Below are positions 35,480 to 44,830 of a DNA stretch of 64,000 nucleotides, one piece after another; the stretch's first letter is position 1, and each line of letters begins with the position of its first letter. A program made the position numbers and the translations under genes. The stretch lies in the NCBI RefSeq assembly GCF_030503875.2, contig NZ_CP129968.2, positions 1,824,001-1,888,000 of the forward strand. Reading direction: 5' to 3'. Source of the DNA: Marivirga arenosa. GTDB taxonomy: Bacteria > Bacteroidota > Bacteroidia > Cytophagales > Cyclobacteriaceae. The notes beneath the pieces were generated by a model, which was not told where the DNA came from, did not search any database, and worked only from the letters and a program-made list of their open reading frames with translations.

Positions 35480-35487
35480 CAAATGTA
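35480..35487 (-). promoter_or_regulatory. -7 promoter box of the his operon
   Basis: On the minus strand TACATTTG (35487-35480) matches TAnnTTTG exactly, six bases before the leader-peptide ATG. No TTTG is found 19-21 bases further upstream, so the -33 element is weak or absent. The rest of the roughly 340-base gap between hisG and the next gene is the leader region described here plus AT-rich DNA. Confidence 0.5.
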
Positions 35488-35600
35488 TTAAGCTTTTTTA
35501 ATAACTCTAATAATTTTATATATTTTTTAAAAAAAGTGTTAAGAATTTTTACAATAATTTTAATATTGATTCATAAAATAAAAATCTCTATTTTGGTCGT

Positions 35601-36077
35601 ATGAGAAAGATAGATTCACTACTAGAAGAATATGGGGCAAGCCATAAAAATGCTACAAATAAGAAAGTTCATTGGATTTGCGTGCCGCTTATATTTTGGA
35701 GTGTGGTAGCATTGCTTTATTCCATTCCAAATGATAGTCTTACTTACGTTCTTGGAGAAGGATATTACAACAATTGGGCAGTAGTTGTACTCGTTCTAGT
35801 ATTGATTTATTATATCACTCTATCTATTCCAATTTCCTTTGGTATGTTGGCCTTTGCCATTTTGTGCATTGCGGTTGCAAGATGGGCAGATCAATTCAAT
35901 TTTTTACCATTATGGGGAATCGCTTTAATAGTTTTCTTTTTAGCCTGGGTTGGCCAATTTTGGGGGCATAAAATAGAAGGTAAAAAGCCATCCTTCTTAA
36001 AAGATTTACAGTTTCTTTTAATAGGGCCAGCTTGGTTAATGCATTTTATTTATAAAAGATTAGGAATTAAATATTGA
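35601..36077 (+). CDS. Mpo1-like / DUF962 membrane protein
   Basis: A 158-residue protein of the DUF962 family with about four transmembrane helices. The conserved polar patches are visible: SHKNATNKKVHWICVP near the N-terminus, WGHKIEGKKPSF near residue 125 and GPAWLMHFIYKRLG at the end. The yeast member Mpo1 is a dioxygenase acting on 2-hydroxy fatty acids; whether the bacterial protein does the same is an inference. The histidines of these motifs would be the iron ligands. Divergent from the his leader, and convergent with the YigZ gene three bases away. Confidence 0.85.
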   Translation: MRKIDSLLEEYGASHKNATNKKVHWICVPLIFWSVVALLYSIPNDSLTYVLGEGYYNNWAVVVLVLVLIYYITLSIPISFGMLAFAILCIAVARWADQFNFLPLWGIALIVFFLAWVGQFWGHKIEGKKPSFLKDLQFLLIGPAWLMHFIYKRLGIKY

Positions 36078-36080
36078 GAA

Positions 36081-36680
36081 TTAAGAATTCAAATAATCAA
36101 ATTTGAGTCCATCAATCTTAAGGGCTTCTTCCTCAAACCTATCTTTCAGCGATTGTTTGATACCAATATTAGCAGAACATTCTTCAGTAAACTCCTGAGT
36201 TTTTATATCGGCTTCAAATTCATTTAATAGCCTCATAACTTCGTTGGTGATTTCATAGCCGTAGTTAATATCAAATAATTCTTCAATTGTAACCTCGGTC
36301 AAATTAGATGATTCTAATGCTTCAAATGCGGCAGTTTTATAGGCATTGATTAAGCCTGGAACTCCCAGTTTTGTACCTCCAAAGTATCGAACAACTACTA
36401 CTAATACTTGGGTTAAGTTCTTGGATTTTATTTGGCCTAAAATAGGGTCACCAGCGGAATGATTGGGTTCTCCATCATCATTTGCTCTAAATTTATCTTT
36501 TGAAAGTATATAAGCATAGCAATGATGTCTTCCATCATAATATTGCTTTTTAACTTCTTCTAATCTTTCTTTTACTTCATCTTCATCACGAACTCTAAAG
36601 GCCAAGCCAATAAATTTACTTCCTTTTTCTTTATATAATCCTTCACCACCCTTTGAAATTGTATAGAAAGAATCCTTCAT
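36081..36680 (-). CDS. YigZ/IMPACT family protein
   Basis: A 199-residue protein of the YigZ (UPF0029/IMPACT) family. The N-terminal domain shows KGSKFIGLAFRVRDEDEV, HHCYAYIL, DDGEPNHSAGDPIL and VVRYFGGTKLGVPGL, all family hallmarks. The C-terminal part is the EF-G domain-like DUF1949. Bacterial members have no settled biochemical role; IMPACT in eukaryotes affects translational control. It is a single gene. Confidence 0.92.
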   Translation of the reverse strand: MKDSFYTISKGGEGLYKEKGSKFIGLAFRVRDEDEVKERLEEVKKQYYDGRHHCYAYILSKDKFRANDDGEPNHSAGDPILGQIKSKNLTQVLVVVVRYFGGTKLGVPGLINAYKTAAFEALESSNLTEVTIEELFDINYGYEITNEVMRLLNEFEADIKTQEFTEECSANIGIKQSLKDRFEEEALKIDGLKFDYLNS

Positions 36681-36784
36681 TATTTTCTTTACTTAAATAT
36701 TTTTAAAGGCTTTAAATTTTACTCAAAGCTCAAATTAGTTGAAAAGCTATTATTAATTATAGTTTAAAAAGTATTTTTACACTT

Positions 36785-37693
36785 ATGTGGCAAAACTATC
36801 AAATTTCTGAGCAATTCCCTTCTCAAAAAGAGGAAGCTGAAATGGATCTGATGCTTTTTACTAAAAAAGAGTATTGGCTATTTCATTTAAGAAAAGAAGA
36901 AATTTTGCCAGTGTTAGTTAAAGATGATAATGGAAATATACTGTCCTATTGGTGTTTTTATAAGTCTTCAAACGAAATAAGAACTCCTTTCAGTGCTCCT
37001 TATTTTAAACCTTTTATTTCACGAACTTCTAGTTTTCTCATTCAATTTGAAGTTGTTAAAGGCTATTTGAAATCAAATTATAATCAAAAAGTCTATTTCG
37101 CATTTTTGAAATCTTTAATGGATGAGTATGAATTTTTTAAATCGAATATACAGTCAGTTGATATAGGAACAGTTTTATCAGTTGATAAGGCTGATTTTTC
37201 AAGGGCAATTGTAAACGCTAGAAAAAGTAGGAAGTTAAATTCATTATTAAAAGATAGATCCTTTAAAACTGAATTAGTTCGTAAAAATGATTGGAAAGAG
37301 ACTTATGAATTAAACCTGAGTTGGAGGATAGAGAAGGGTCACCAAAATTTTATTAGATCTGAAGTGATGAGAAATCTGAAGCTTAAATTCCCTCATAATT
37401 ACCAGGCATTTCATTTAATAAATAGTGATAAAGTAGTGGGTACAGTCTTTTTTGTTAAAATTCATTCTGAGTTTTTATATGTATATTCCTTAATTACAAA
37501 TCCTAAATATGATGCTAAGGAACCCAGCTTATTACTTTGGAATGCAGTCTATAATTGGGCTTTTGAAAATAAAATTCTTTTTATCGATATGGGTACTTCT
37601 ATGCTCTCTAATAAAGGTATAAATAAAGAATTGCTATCCTATAAGTTAAAAATAGGAGGGAAATGCTACCGAAAATATAATGTTGAATGTTAA
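36785..37693 (+). CDS. GNAT-fold (BioF2/FemAB-like) acyltransferase-like protein
   Basis: A 302-residue protein. The C-terminal half, with KVVGTVFFVKIHSEFLYVYSLITN and LLLWNAVYNWAFENKILFIDMG, resembles the GNAT-like domain of BioF2/FemAB-type proteins often found in polysaccharide clusters. The N-terminal half is less recognisable. No clear acetyl-CoA P-loop is seen, so activity is uncertain. It is the first gene of a tight four-gene set: its stop overlaps the start of the flippase gene by seven bases. I infer a role in modifying a glycan or its lipid carrier. Confidence 0.6.
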   Translation: MWQNYQISEQFPSQKEEAEMDLMLFTKKEYWLFHLRKEEILPVLVKDDNGNILSYWCFYKSSNEIRTPFSAPYFKPFISRTSSFLIQFEVVKGYLKSNYNQKVYFAFLKSLMDEYEFFKSNIQSVDIGTVLSVDKADFSRAIVNARKSRKLNSLLKDRSFKTELVRKNDWKETYELNLSWRIEKGHQNFIRSEVMRNLKLKFPHNYQAFHLINSDKVVGTVFFVKIHSEFLYVYSLITNPKYDAKEPSLLLWNAVYNWAFENKILFIDMGTSMLSNKGINKELLSYKLKIGGKCYRKYNVEC

Positions 37694-38916
37694 AAACAAT
37701 TACAAAATATCAACATGCGGTATTTAGTGCAATATTGATCATAATCAGAAGTGCAGTGGGTTTTGGAGTTCAAAAACTTGTTGCTGTTGCATATGGGCCA
37801 GTAGGAACTACCTTAATCAGCCACTTTCAAAATTTAATATCAATTTTCACTCAACCTGTTCAGGATGTAATTGTAAATGGTTTAATTAATGCTTTCCCTA
37901 AAAAGGATTTTGAAAAGTCTAAAATAATAGGGGCCTCACTTCATTTATTATTGATATTATTGAGTGGTACAGCCTTCATTCTATTTTTAAAATATATTTT
38001 TAACGAAAGCTTATTTAGTTTTTCATTTTCACAATGGGTTCTGATAGTTATTTCAATAATACTTTTCAGCCTTGGTTTAATTCTATCAGCCATTTATGTA
38101 GTTGAGAAGAAGCTGAAAATATTTCTTAGTATTATTTCATTTCAATGGCTTCTCTTCTTTTTAATTGTTTTATTATATGAGTTTGAGTTAAATGAATTTT
38201 TACTCTTTTGGTTAATAATTCAAGCAATTTTTACTCTAATACTTTATCTGCCTATTAAGAACCATTTTAATATAAACTTTGAACTTGATAATAAAATTAA
38301 AAACCATTTTAAGCAATTTCTCATAATTGGGTTTACTGTTTTAATAAGTAGTAAATGGGTTGATTATTTTGTCAGAGAATATGCAGTACAAGAATTTGGT
38401 CAAAATGAATCGGGTCTTTGGCAAGCGGTGGTTCGTTTATCAGAAGCATATAGAGGATTGATTATTAGCTTTTTGTTTTTAACTTTTTATCCCAGTATTT
38501 CAAAAGCAATTTCATCTGATACCATAAAAAGTACAATATTACGGAAGCATTTCTTAATATACCTGGTGTTATCTTTAATGCTAATCATCATTTTATTCCT
38601 TTTTTCTGATCAATTATTAACTCTATTGTATAATAGAGAGTATAGTCAGGCAAATTATTTATTTCGGCTTCAGTTAGTAGGAGATTTTTTGGCTATATTA
38701 TCATTCCCTTTTGCTATATATCTTTTAGCCAGAGTAAATACCTATTCCTACATTTTTGCAGAAATATTAAGCACGATTGTCTTTATTATTGTAATTTTAT
38801 TAAAACTTGGAAATGGAATTGATTCCATTGTTATAGCTCACATCTGCAGATTTATTATTTATTCCATATCAATTTCTGCAATTAGTGTAAATGATTTAAA
38901 AAATGTCAGCAACTAA
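37687..38916 (+). CDS. Polysaccharide flippase (Wzx-like)
   Basis: A 409-residue membrane protein with about 12 transmembrane helices. The N-terminal IIRSAVGFGVQKLVAVAYGPVGTTLISHFQNL and the later ESGLWQAVVRLSEAYRGLIISFLFLTFYPSISKA match Wzx/O-antigen flippases related to WzxE of the MOP exporter superfamily. It would move a lipid-linked sugar across the inner membrane. It overlaps the acyltransferase-like gene by seven bases and the glycosyltransferase gene by 14. No polymerase or chain-length regulator gene is nearby. Confidence 0.85.
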   Translation: MLKTITKYQHAVFSAILIIIRSAVGFGVQKLVAVAYGPVGTTLISHFQNLISIFTQPVQDVIVNGLINAFPKKDFEKSKIIGASLHLLLILLSGTAFILFLKYIFNESLFSFSFSQWVLIVISIILFSLGLILSAIYVVEKKLKIFLSIISFQWLLFFLIVLLYEFELNEFLLFWLIIQAIFTLILYLPIKNHFNINFELDNKIKNHFKQFLIIGFTVLISSKWVDYFVREYAVQEFGQNESGLWQAVVRLSEAYRGLIISFLFLTFYPSISKAISSDTIKSTILRKHFLIYLVLSLMLIIILFLFSDQLLTLLYNREYSQANYLFRLQLVGDFLAILSFPFAIYLLARVNTYSYIFAEILSTIVFIIVILLKLGNGIDSIVIAHICRFIIYSISISAISVNDLKNVSN

Positions 38917-39769
38917 GGTCACTGTAATTTGCTTATGTTATAATCAGGAAGAATATGTAGTGGAGGCTATGCAATCCGTTTTAAATCAGACTTATCCAAC
39001 TGAATTAATCATTGTGGATGATGCTTCTACGGATAAGAGTGTGGAAGTCATTAAATCATTTCTAAAGAATCAAAGAAGAGAGATTAAGTCTATCTTTTTA
39101 AATGAAAATCATGGAAATTGTAAAGCTTTTAATATTGCATTGAAAGAGTGTGAATCGGATTATATAATTGACTTAGCAGCAGATGATGTTCTTTTGCCTC
39201 ATAGGGTAGAAGAGGGAGTTAAGAATCTAAAAGCTAATAGAAATGTGGCAGTAAACTTTACAAATGCTAATTATATTGATCAGAATGGTGAATACATAAA
39301 ATCACATTTTGAAGTTGATGATATTAAAAGATCAAAGGAAATAGTACCAGAAGGAGATTGCTTTGCCGCTATTTTAGAGCGTTATTATATATGTTCTCCT
39401 TCCATGATGTACAATGCAAAATACCTAAAAGAAATAGGAGGTTATGATGAAAGTTTAGCCTATGAAGATTTTGATATTATGCTGCGCCTATCCAGAAAAT
39501 ATCCATTTAGTTATACGGATAAAATATTGGTAAATAAAAGAATTCTTAATAATTCTATGTCTGCCAAACAATATCAAAAAGATAATAAGCAGTTAAATTC
39601 AACACTTATTATATGTAGAAAAGCGTTTAAACTAATTAAGGAGAGAAAAGAAAAGGTAGCGCTTATAAAACGTATCGCTTATGAAGCAAAACAAGCTTTT
39701 GTTAATAAAAGGTTTATATTATTCATCTCATTTATTAATTTAGAATTTAAAACTATTTTGCAAAAATGA
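38903..39769 (+). CDS. Glycosyltransferase family 2
   Basis: A 288-residue GT-A fold enzyme. The nucleotide-sugar region shows TVICLCYNQEEYVVEAMQSV and LIIVDDASTDKS at the N-terminus, with the DxD-type motif in DLAADDVLLPHRV near residue 92 and an acceptor-side YDESLAYEDFDIMLR near 180. Substrates are not known. It overlaps the flippase and tyrosine-phosphatase genes, so it belongs to one transcript. It probably adds a sugar to a lipid carrier or surface glycan. Confidence 0.92.
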   Translation: MSATKVTVICLCYNQEEYVVEAMQSVLNQTYPTELIIVDDASTDKSVEVIKSFLKNQRREIKSIFLNENHGNCKAFNIALKECESDYIIDLAADDVLLPHRVEEGVKNLKANRNVAVNFTNANYIDQNGEYIKSHFEVDDIKRSKEIVPEGDCFAAILERYYICSPSMMYNAKYLKEIGGYDESLAYEDFDIMLRLSRKYPFSYTDKILVNKRILNNSMSAKQYQKDNKQLNSTLIICRKAFKLIKERKEKVALIKRIAYEAKQAFVNKRFILFISFINLEFKTILQK

Positions 39770-40248
39770 AGAAAATACTTTTTGTGTGCTTAGGGAACAT
39801 TTGCCGATCTCCATTAGCTGAGGGTTTGATTGTGAAGAAAATTGCAAAATTAAATTTAAACGAGCACTTTAAAATTGATTCCTGTGGGACTGCTGACTAC
39901 CATATTGGTGAGCTACCGGATGAAAGAACTCGCGAAAATGCACTAAAAAATGATTTAGAATTAAATCATAGGGCAAGGCAATTCGAATACTCTGACTTCA
40001 ATAAATTCGACCATATTTTGGTCATGGATAATTCTAATAAGATGAAAGTGATTGGCCAAGCAACTTCCGAGGAGCATCTTAGAAAGGTTCAGTTAATGAG
40101 AGAATTTGAAACTGAAGATGATCTGAAAGGTATAGATGTGCCAGACCCTTATTATGGTGGCGAGGAAGGTTTTCAAAACGTATTTGATATATTAGATAGA
40201 TGCACTGAAAATCTTTTAGAGTATCATTTACAGACTATAGAATACTAG
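39766..40248 (+). CDS. Low-molecular-weight protein-tyrosine phosphatase
   Basis: A 160-residue LMW-PTP. The P-loop CLGNICRS has catalytic Cys8 and Arg14 (CX5R), and the general acid sits in VPDPYYGG near residue 124. In capsule and exopolysaccharide systems such enzymes (Wzb type) dephosphorylate the tyrosine kinase that controls polymerisation; no kinase is adjacent here, so the target is not known. It overlaps the glycosyltransferase gene by four bases (ATGA) and closes the set. Confidence 0.92.
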   Translation: MKKILFVCLGNICRSPLAEGLIVKKIAKLNLNEHFKIDSCGTADYHIGELPDERTRENALKNDLELNHRARQFEYSDFNKFDHILVMDNSNKMKVIGQATSEEHLRKVQLMREFETEDDLKGIDVPDPYYGGEEGFQNVFDILDRCTENLLEYHLQTIEY

Positions 40249-40275
40249 TATTTAGTATCGGTTTTCATCAGTGGA

Positions 40276-42975
40276 TTAATTATCCCACCAGCTTCTTCTT
40301 CTGTTTAATTTCAAATCCTGTAAAATTGAAGCCTTTACTCCAATATCTACACTGAAAGATTGGAATCTTCCAAATGGTACCCAATTTGCATTAATTTGCC
40401 AACAGTGTAGATTTCTGAAGATATTGATGGAAGTTTGTGTGAAGTCTTTTTGCTCAAAATCATAACCCGAAGTGAAACCAACTTTCCAGTTTTCTGTGAA
40501 ATTAATGTCCCCGCTGAAATTCATGGTTTGTTGCACTGTAGCTTCTTCATAGCCGTCTTTGCTCCATCTGATATTATATCGTACTCTTAAGTTCCATGGA
40601 ACATCGAAATCAACATACATTTGAGGATTATTGGATAATGCCTGCACCTGATCTTCAGTGGCACCAGCTTGCCTAGCTTTGTCTTCTAAATTATTTCGGT
40701 TTTCATCATCGCTTTTCTTACCCTTAGGGTTCAGGTTAGTTGATAATGCAATATTTGCTGTGGTTAATCGTCCTATTCCTTGGCCACCTTCCCAAGCATA
40801 TTGATCAATTTCACGTTGAAAAACCTCGGACTCACCCCTTTCATTTGTTATGATACTATCCAATACTATAACATATGGATTTATGCCAGTTTGTATGTTA
40901 ACATCTAATTTATTGTTAAAAAGGTTTGTTCTAGCATTTATAGAGATGGGTGCCAATCTAAATGAATCAGCTATTATATTATAACTGGTGGAAAAAGAAA
41001 GGTTGTCAAAAATTTTCACTTTAGTAGGAGTGTCAGAAGTATCACTAGCCTTTTTAACTTTCATTTCAATGGTATTAGCTAAGGAAATACCTATTGTTCC
41101 CGATTTCCCTCTACCAGGACTACCGTAAACAAATCCATCATATTTTGAAAAGATTCTAGTGTTTCCAAGAGAGTCAGTCTGAACTTCCTTGTAAATACCA
41201 TATTGTTCCTCACCAAAATCGGGACGCCAGTTGAAGTTTACAGTTGGAGTCATAATGTGGCGAACTGCTTTCACTGGTCCATTCTTAGGGTAAATTGTAC
41301 CATATAATCTAGTAGTAAAACCAATGCCAGCATTGTAAGAGCCAGCTCTACTAAAAGTATTTAAGGTATCAATTACTACAGTTTTTAAAGAATCACTGTA
41401 TCTGTGATTTAATTCTCTTAGATACCATACCTCATCATAATTAAAGTTAGGACTTGCCGTAATGAACTTAAATAAATTAAAAGAAGTAGAAACTGGTACT
41501 CTATGCCTACCTCCATTATTAGCTCTTTCTAATAAGAAAGGTAAATTTTCTGGACTAAAGTCTGCAATACTATCTTCTGTAGCTTCCAGGCTAACTCTTC
41601 CAATATTATTTGTTATTCTATTTGTACTTGTAAAATTGTATGAATAATTCATTTTCTGTAGCCAGTCAAAACCATCCAGATTAACCTTTTTAAATGGATA
41701 CTGCCTGTTCATGTTCAAAGCTACTTCTGGTAATAGAATGTCAATTTCATTAGTTCTAATATTTTGATTGTGTCTTGCACTTATCGCATAATTGAAAGGC
41801 GTTCCTGCAATAACGTTAGAATAAGAAATATTGGAGTTAAAGTTCGCGTTTACTTGCTGCTGGTAGTTTGAAGTTGGGTTGTTTTGGTTATAGCTTGAGG
41901 TTCCACCATTCACTGAAGCAGAGAATCTTCCTGTCCCTTTTGATTCAGGTCGATGTGACCATTGTATCCAGAAATCTTTTGAAACTGCTGAATCTACTTC
42001 AGATTCCCCAATTTGCTGCTGATTAAAACGGATGTTAATGTTTCCGCTATAACTGTATCTCTTTTTATAATTTGAAGCTAAAGATAAACCATAACTTCCT
42101 TTTGAATAAATTTCACCTCTTAAAGCTAAATCAATATATTCACTGATAGCCCAATAATAACCTCCATCTCTTAAGAAAAATCCTCTTCTATTTTCTTCAC
42201 CGTAAGTGGGGAATAAAATACCAGAGGTCTTATTATTGGGCATCGGAAACATACCAAATGGAAATAATAAAGGCGTGGGAAGTTCTGTGATTTCTAGGTT
42301 AAAAGGGCCAGCAAGTATTTTATCTCCAGGAATTAATTTTAATTTATTTGCTGAGATACCAAAATGAGGATGATCTAAATTACAAGTAGTATAGAGAGCG
42401 TGGTCACTGAATAGTTCATCCTTTTCGTTCTTTTTCGTCCAGTTTGAATGCATGAAGGCTTCCCCTTGCTGGGTTACTACACCCTTAATAATGGCTTTTT
42501 TGGTGTCGAAATTATATCTAATTTCATCTGTTTGATAAACTTGGCCTCTATCCGAGAATATTGGTTTACCGCTAATATTACCGGAAGTATCTTTTAATCC
42601 ACTGGCATCTAGTACCTTGGTATTGTAATTAACTTTTATCTTATCAGCATCTAGTTCAATTTCTCCATAATCTACATGGGCCTCTTTATACATAATAATG
42701 TCTTGAGTTTTCAAGTTAAAGTTTAAAGAATCCTTGGCATTGTAATTGACTGTGGTTGCGATGTCCCCTTTTTTCTTGTTTTTAACAGTATCAGCTTCAG
42801 CTTTTGTACTATCAGAAATTATAGTAGCTGTAGAGTCTGTTAAAGTTTTAAGACTATCAATATCGAGGGATGTGTTAATCAAGGAATCGGTTTTCTGTAC
42901 TAAAGAATCCGCGTCTTGAGCAAAACCAAAATAAGGAACAATGAATATGAAAATACTTAAAATATACCGCCTCAA
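40276..42975 (-). CDS. lptD: LPS-assembly outer-membrane protein LptD, Bacteroidota type
   Basis: An 899-residue protein if it starts with TTG at 42975. That start gives the signal peptide RRYILSIFIFIVPYFGFAQ; an open frame continues further upstream but lies antisense to the amidase gene and is not credible. Residues about 85-200 form an OstA/LptA-like beta-jellyroll (GEIELDADKIKVNYNTK, GVVTQQGEAFMHS), followed by a large beta-barrel to the end. With LptE it would place LPS in the outer leaflet. Bacteroidota members diverge from proteobacterial LptD. Divergent from the amidase gene with about 85 bases between starts. Confidence 0.88.
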   Translation of the reverse strand: MRRYILSIFIFIVPYFGFAQDADSLVQKTDSLINTSLDIDSLKTLTDSTATIISDSTKAEADTVKNKKKGDIATTVNYNAKDSLNFNLKTQDIIMYKEAHVDYGEIELDADKIKVNYNTKVLDASGLKDTSGNISGKPIFSDRGQVYQTDEIRYNFDTKKAIIKGVVTQQGEAFMHSNWTKKNEKDELFSDHALYTTCNLDHPHFGISANKLKLIPGDKILAGPFNLEITELPTPLLFPFGMFPMPNNKTSGILFPTYGEENRRGFFLRDGGYYWAISEYIDLALRGEIYSKGSYGLSLASNYKKRYSYSGNINIRFNQQQIGESEVDSAVSKDFWIQWSHRPESKGTGRFSASVNGGTSSYNQNNPTSNYQQQVNANFNSNISYSNVIAGTPFNYAISARHNQNIRTNEIDILLPEVALNMNRQYPFKKVNLDGFDWLQKMNYSYNFTSTNRITNNIGRVSLEATEDSIADFSPENLPFLLERANNGGRHRVPVSTSFNLFKFITASPNFNYDEVWYLRELNHRYSDSLKTVVIDTLNTFSRAGSYNAGIGFTTRLYGTIYPKNGPVKAVRHIMTPTVNFNWRPDFGEEQYGIYKEVQTDSLGNTRIFSKYDGFVYGSPGRGKSGTIGISLANTIEMKVKKASDTSDTPTKVKIFDNLSFSTSYNIIADSFRLAPISINARTNLFNNKLDVNIQTGINPYVIVLDSIITNERGESEVFQREIDQYAWEGGQGIGRLTTANIALSTNLNPKGKKSDDENRNNLEDKARQAGATEDQVQALSNNPQMYVDFDVPWNLRVRYNIRWSKDGYEEATVQQTMNFSGDINFTENWKVGFTSGYDFEQKDFTQTSINIFRNLHCWQINANWVPFGRFQSFSVDIGVKASILQDLKLNRRRSWWDN

Positions 42976-43060
42976 ATTATTTCGTGGATTTTTCCGATTT
43001 GATGAATTTTTGCAATCTTTGTGTAAAATTATACTATTCAAATTAAACAACCGAAAGATT

Positions 43061-43846
43061 GTGAAAAATATTACCATCCTTTCTACACTTACTATTTTGA
43101 TGGTCCTTGGCTCATTCACAAATCTTAATAAACCTTCATATAAAGTAAATAAGGTTGTGATTGATGCTGGACATGGGGGCAAAGATAGTGGAACACGAGG
43201 CGTAATGTCAAAAGAAAAAGATATTGCTTTAGATATTGCTTTGGAGCTAGGTGAAATCATTAAAGAATATTTGCCTGATGTTGAAGTCATTTATACTAGA
43301 AAAGATGATAATTTTGTTGAACTTGACGAACGCTCGAATATCGCGAACAAAAATGGTGCCGACCTGTTTGTATCTATTCATTGTAATGCAGTTGACTATA
43401 GCGAAAAAGTTCACGGCACAGAAACCTGGATAATGGGACTTCATAAGTCAGAAACAAACTTGAATGTAGCAAAAAGAGAAAATGCTGTTATTCTTATGGA
43501 GGATAACTACGAAGAAAAGTATGAGGGTTTTGATCCGAATGATCCAGCTTCTCACATATTATTTTCTTTATACCAAAATGCTTATTTAGCTAATAGTTTG
43601 AATCTTGCCGAAAAAGTAGAATATCAGTTCGATAAGAGAGTAGGAAGACACAGTAGGGGTGTTAAACAAGCCGGATTTGTGGTTTTATTTAAAAGCTCAA
43701 TGCCGAGTGTACTGATTGAAACTGGCTTCTTAAGTAATCCTAAAGAGGAAAGATATTTGAACGATGACTTAGGAAAGACGTATATAGCATCGGGTATTTT
43801 CCGTGCCATCCGAGATTACAAAGTAGAAATTGAATCAATGAACTAA
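43061..43846 (+). CDS. N-acetylmuramoyl-L-alanine amidase (Amidase_3)
   Basis: A 261-residue zinc amidase with an N-terminal signal segment (ILSTLTILMVLGSF). It cleaves the bond between N-acetylmuramic acid and the stem peptide. Zinc ligands and catalytic residues are visible: DAGHGGKDSG, SIHCNA and VLIETGFLSN. I chose the GTG at 43061; an in-frame ATG at 42941 lies inside lptD on the other strand and would add 40 basic residues before the signal segment. The MCE gene follows 14 bases downstream, a common amidase-MCE pairing in this phylum. Confidence 0.9.
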   Translation: MKNITILSTLTILMVLGSFTNLNKPSYKVNKVVIDAGHGGKDSGTRGVMSKEKDIALDIALELGEIIKEYLPDVEVIYTRKDDNFVELDERSNIANKNGADLFVSIHCNAVDYSEKVHGTETWIMGLHKSETNLNVAKRENAVILMEDNYEEKYEGFDPNDPASHILFSLYQNAYLANSLNLAEKVEYQFDKRVGRHSRGVKQAGFVVLFKSSMPSVLIETGFLSNPKEERYLNDDLGKTYIASGIFRAIRDYKVEIESMN

Positions 43847-43860
43847 AAACTTATACAACT

Positions 43861-44787
43861 TTGAAAATAGCTAAAGAAATTAAAGTTGCCGTCTTGGCAA
43901 TTACATCAATTGTAATATTCTATTTTGGTTTTAATTACCTTAAAGGAATAGATTTTTTTGATCCTAAAAATGAATATTATGCTGTTTATGACCAAGTGAA
44001 TGGTTTAACAGTATCTAATCCTGTGTTATTAAGCGGACTTTCAGTGGGGAGAGTAAGTAGAATTGAAATTCTTCAAGAGCAGGAAAATAAATTGAAAGTT
44101 TATTTTGAGGTAAGGGAGGATATCACTTTAGGAGATGAATCGGTTGCTATGTTAGCAACAGACATTCTAGGATCTCAAACTATAGTGTTGAAAAGGAATA
44201 ATGTGGTTGAACCTATAGCGGAAGGAAGCGAAGTGAAAGGAGATGTAGAACCCGCATTAACTGAACAAATTCAACAACAAGCCTATCCAGTATTAAAGAC
44301 TTTAGACTCTGTTGGCCAACATTTAAATGGAATACTCGCAAACATCGATCGTAACGAGAGTAAAATACAAAATATTATGCTTCATGTGGAAACTACCACC
44401 AGAAATTTAGCAGAGATTTCAGAAAAGCAAGCTAAGATAGGAGCGATGATCGATGATTTTAAAAAAATATCTGCTGCTTTGGCTGATGAAAGAACTGGAC
44501 TAAAAGCATTACTTAATAAAACAAATGGTATTGCCGATTCTGTTAATTCTTTAGAATTAGCTAAAGTTGTGAATAGATTAGATTCTACATTAATCACAAT
44601 CAATTCTACAGTGGCTTCAATGCAGGATGGTGAAGGCACGGTTGATAAATTACTAAATGATGATTCTTTATATCTTAATCTAAATCAGACATTAGTTGAT
44701 TTAGATGCCTTATTGATTGATATGAAGGATCAGCCTAAGAAGTATGTACACTTCTCATTATTTGGTAGTAAAGACAAGAAGAAATAA
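43861..44787 (+). CDS. MCE/MlaD-family lipid transport protein
   Basis: A 308-residue protein with one N-terminal transmembrane helix (VAVLAITSIVIFYFGFNYL), an MCE domain at about 37-115 (YYAVYDQVNGLTVSNPVLLSGLSVGRVS) and a long helical tail. It is the substrate-binding part of Mla-type ABC transporters that shuttle phospholipids between the membranes. The permease and ATPase genes are not adjacent. Translation must start with TTG at 43861: no ATG exists before the membrane helix. Confidence 0.9.
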   Translation: MKIAKEIKVAVLAITSIVIFYFGFNYLKGIDFFDPKNEYYAVYDQVNGLTVSNPVLLSGLSVGRVSRIEILQEQENKLKVYFEVREDITLGDESVAMLATDILGSQTIVLKRNNVVEPIAEGSEVKGDVEPALTEQIQQQAYPVLKTLDSVGQHLNGILANIDRNESKIQNIMLHVETTTRNLAEISEKQAKIGAMIDDFKKISAALADERTGLKALLNKTNGIADSVNSLELAKVVNRLDSTLITINSTVASMQDGEGTVDKLLNDDSLYLNLNQTLVDLDALLIDMKDQPKKYVHFSLFGSKDKKK

Positions 44788-44830
44788 TTGAATACTTAAT
44801 TAATTATTAATCATATCAGGAAACGACTAA

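Noticed and set aside
35371..35604. 77-codon plus-strand frame over the his leader region
   Set aside because: It is the complement of the leader and hairpins and gives a meaningless protein; the minus-strand His-rich frame explains the region.
42976..43290. N-terminal extension of lptD
   Set aside because: It lies antisense to the amidase gene and precedes an obvious signal peptide.
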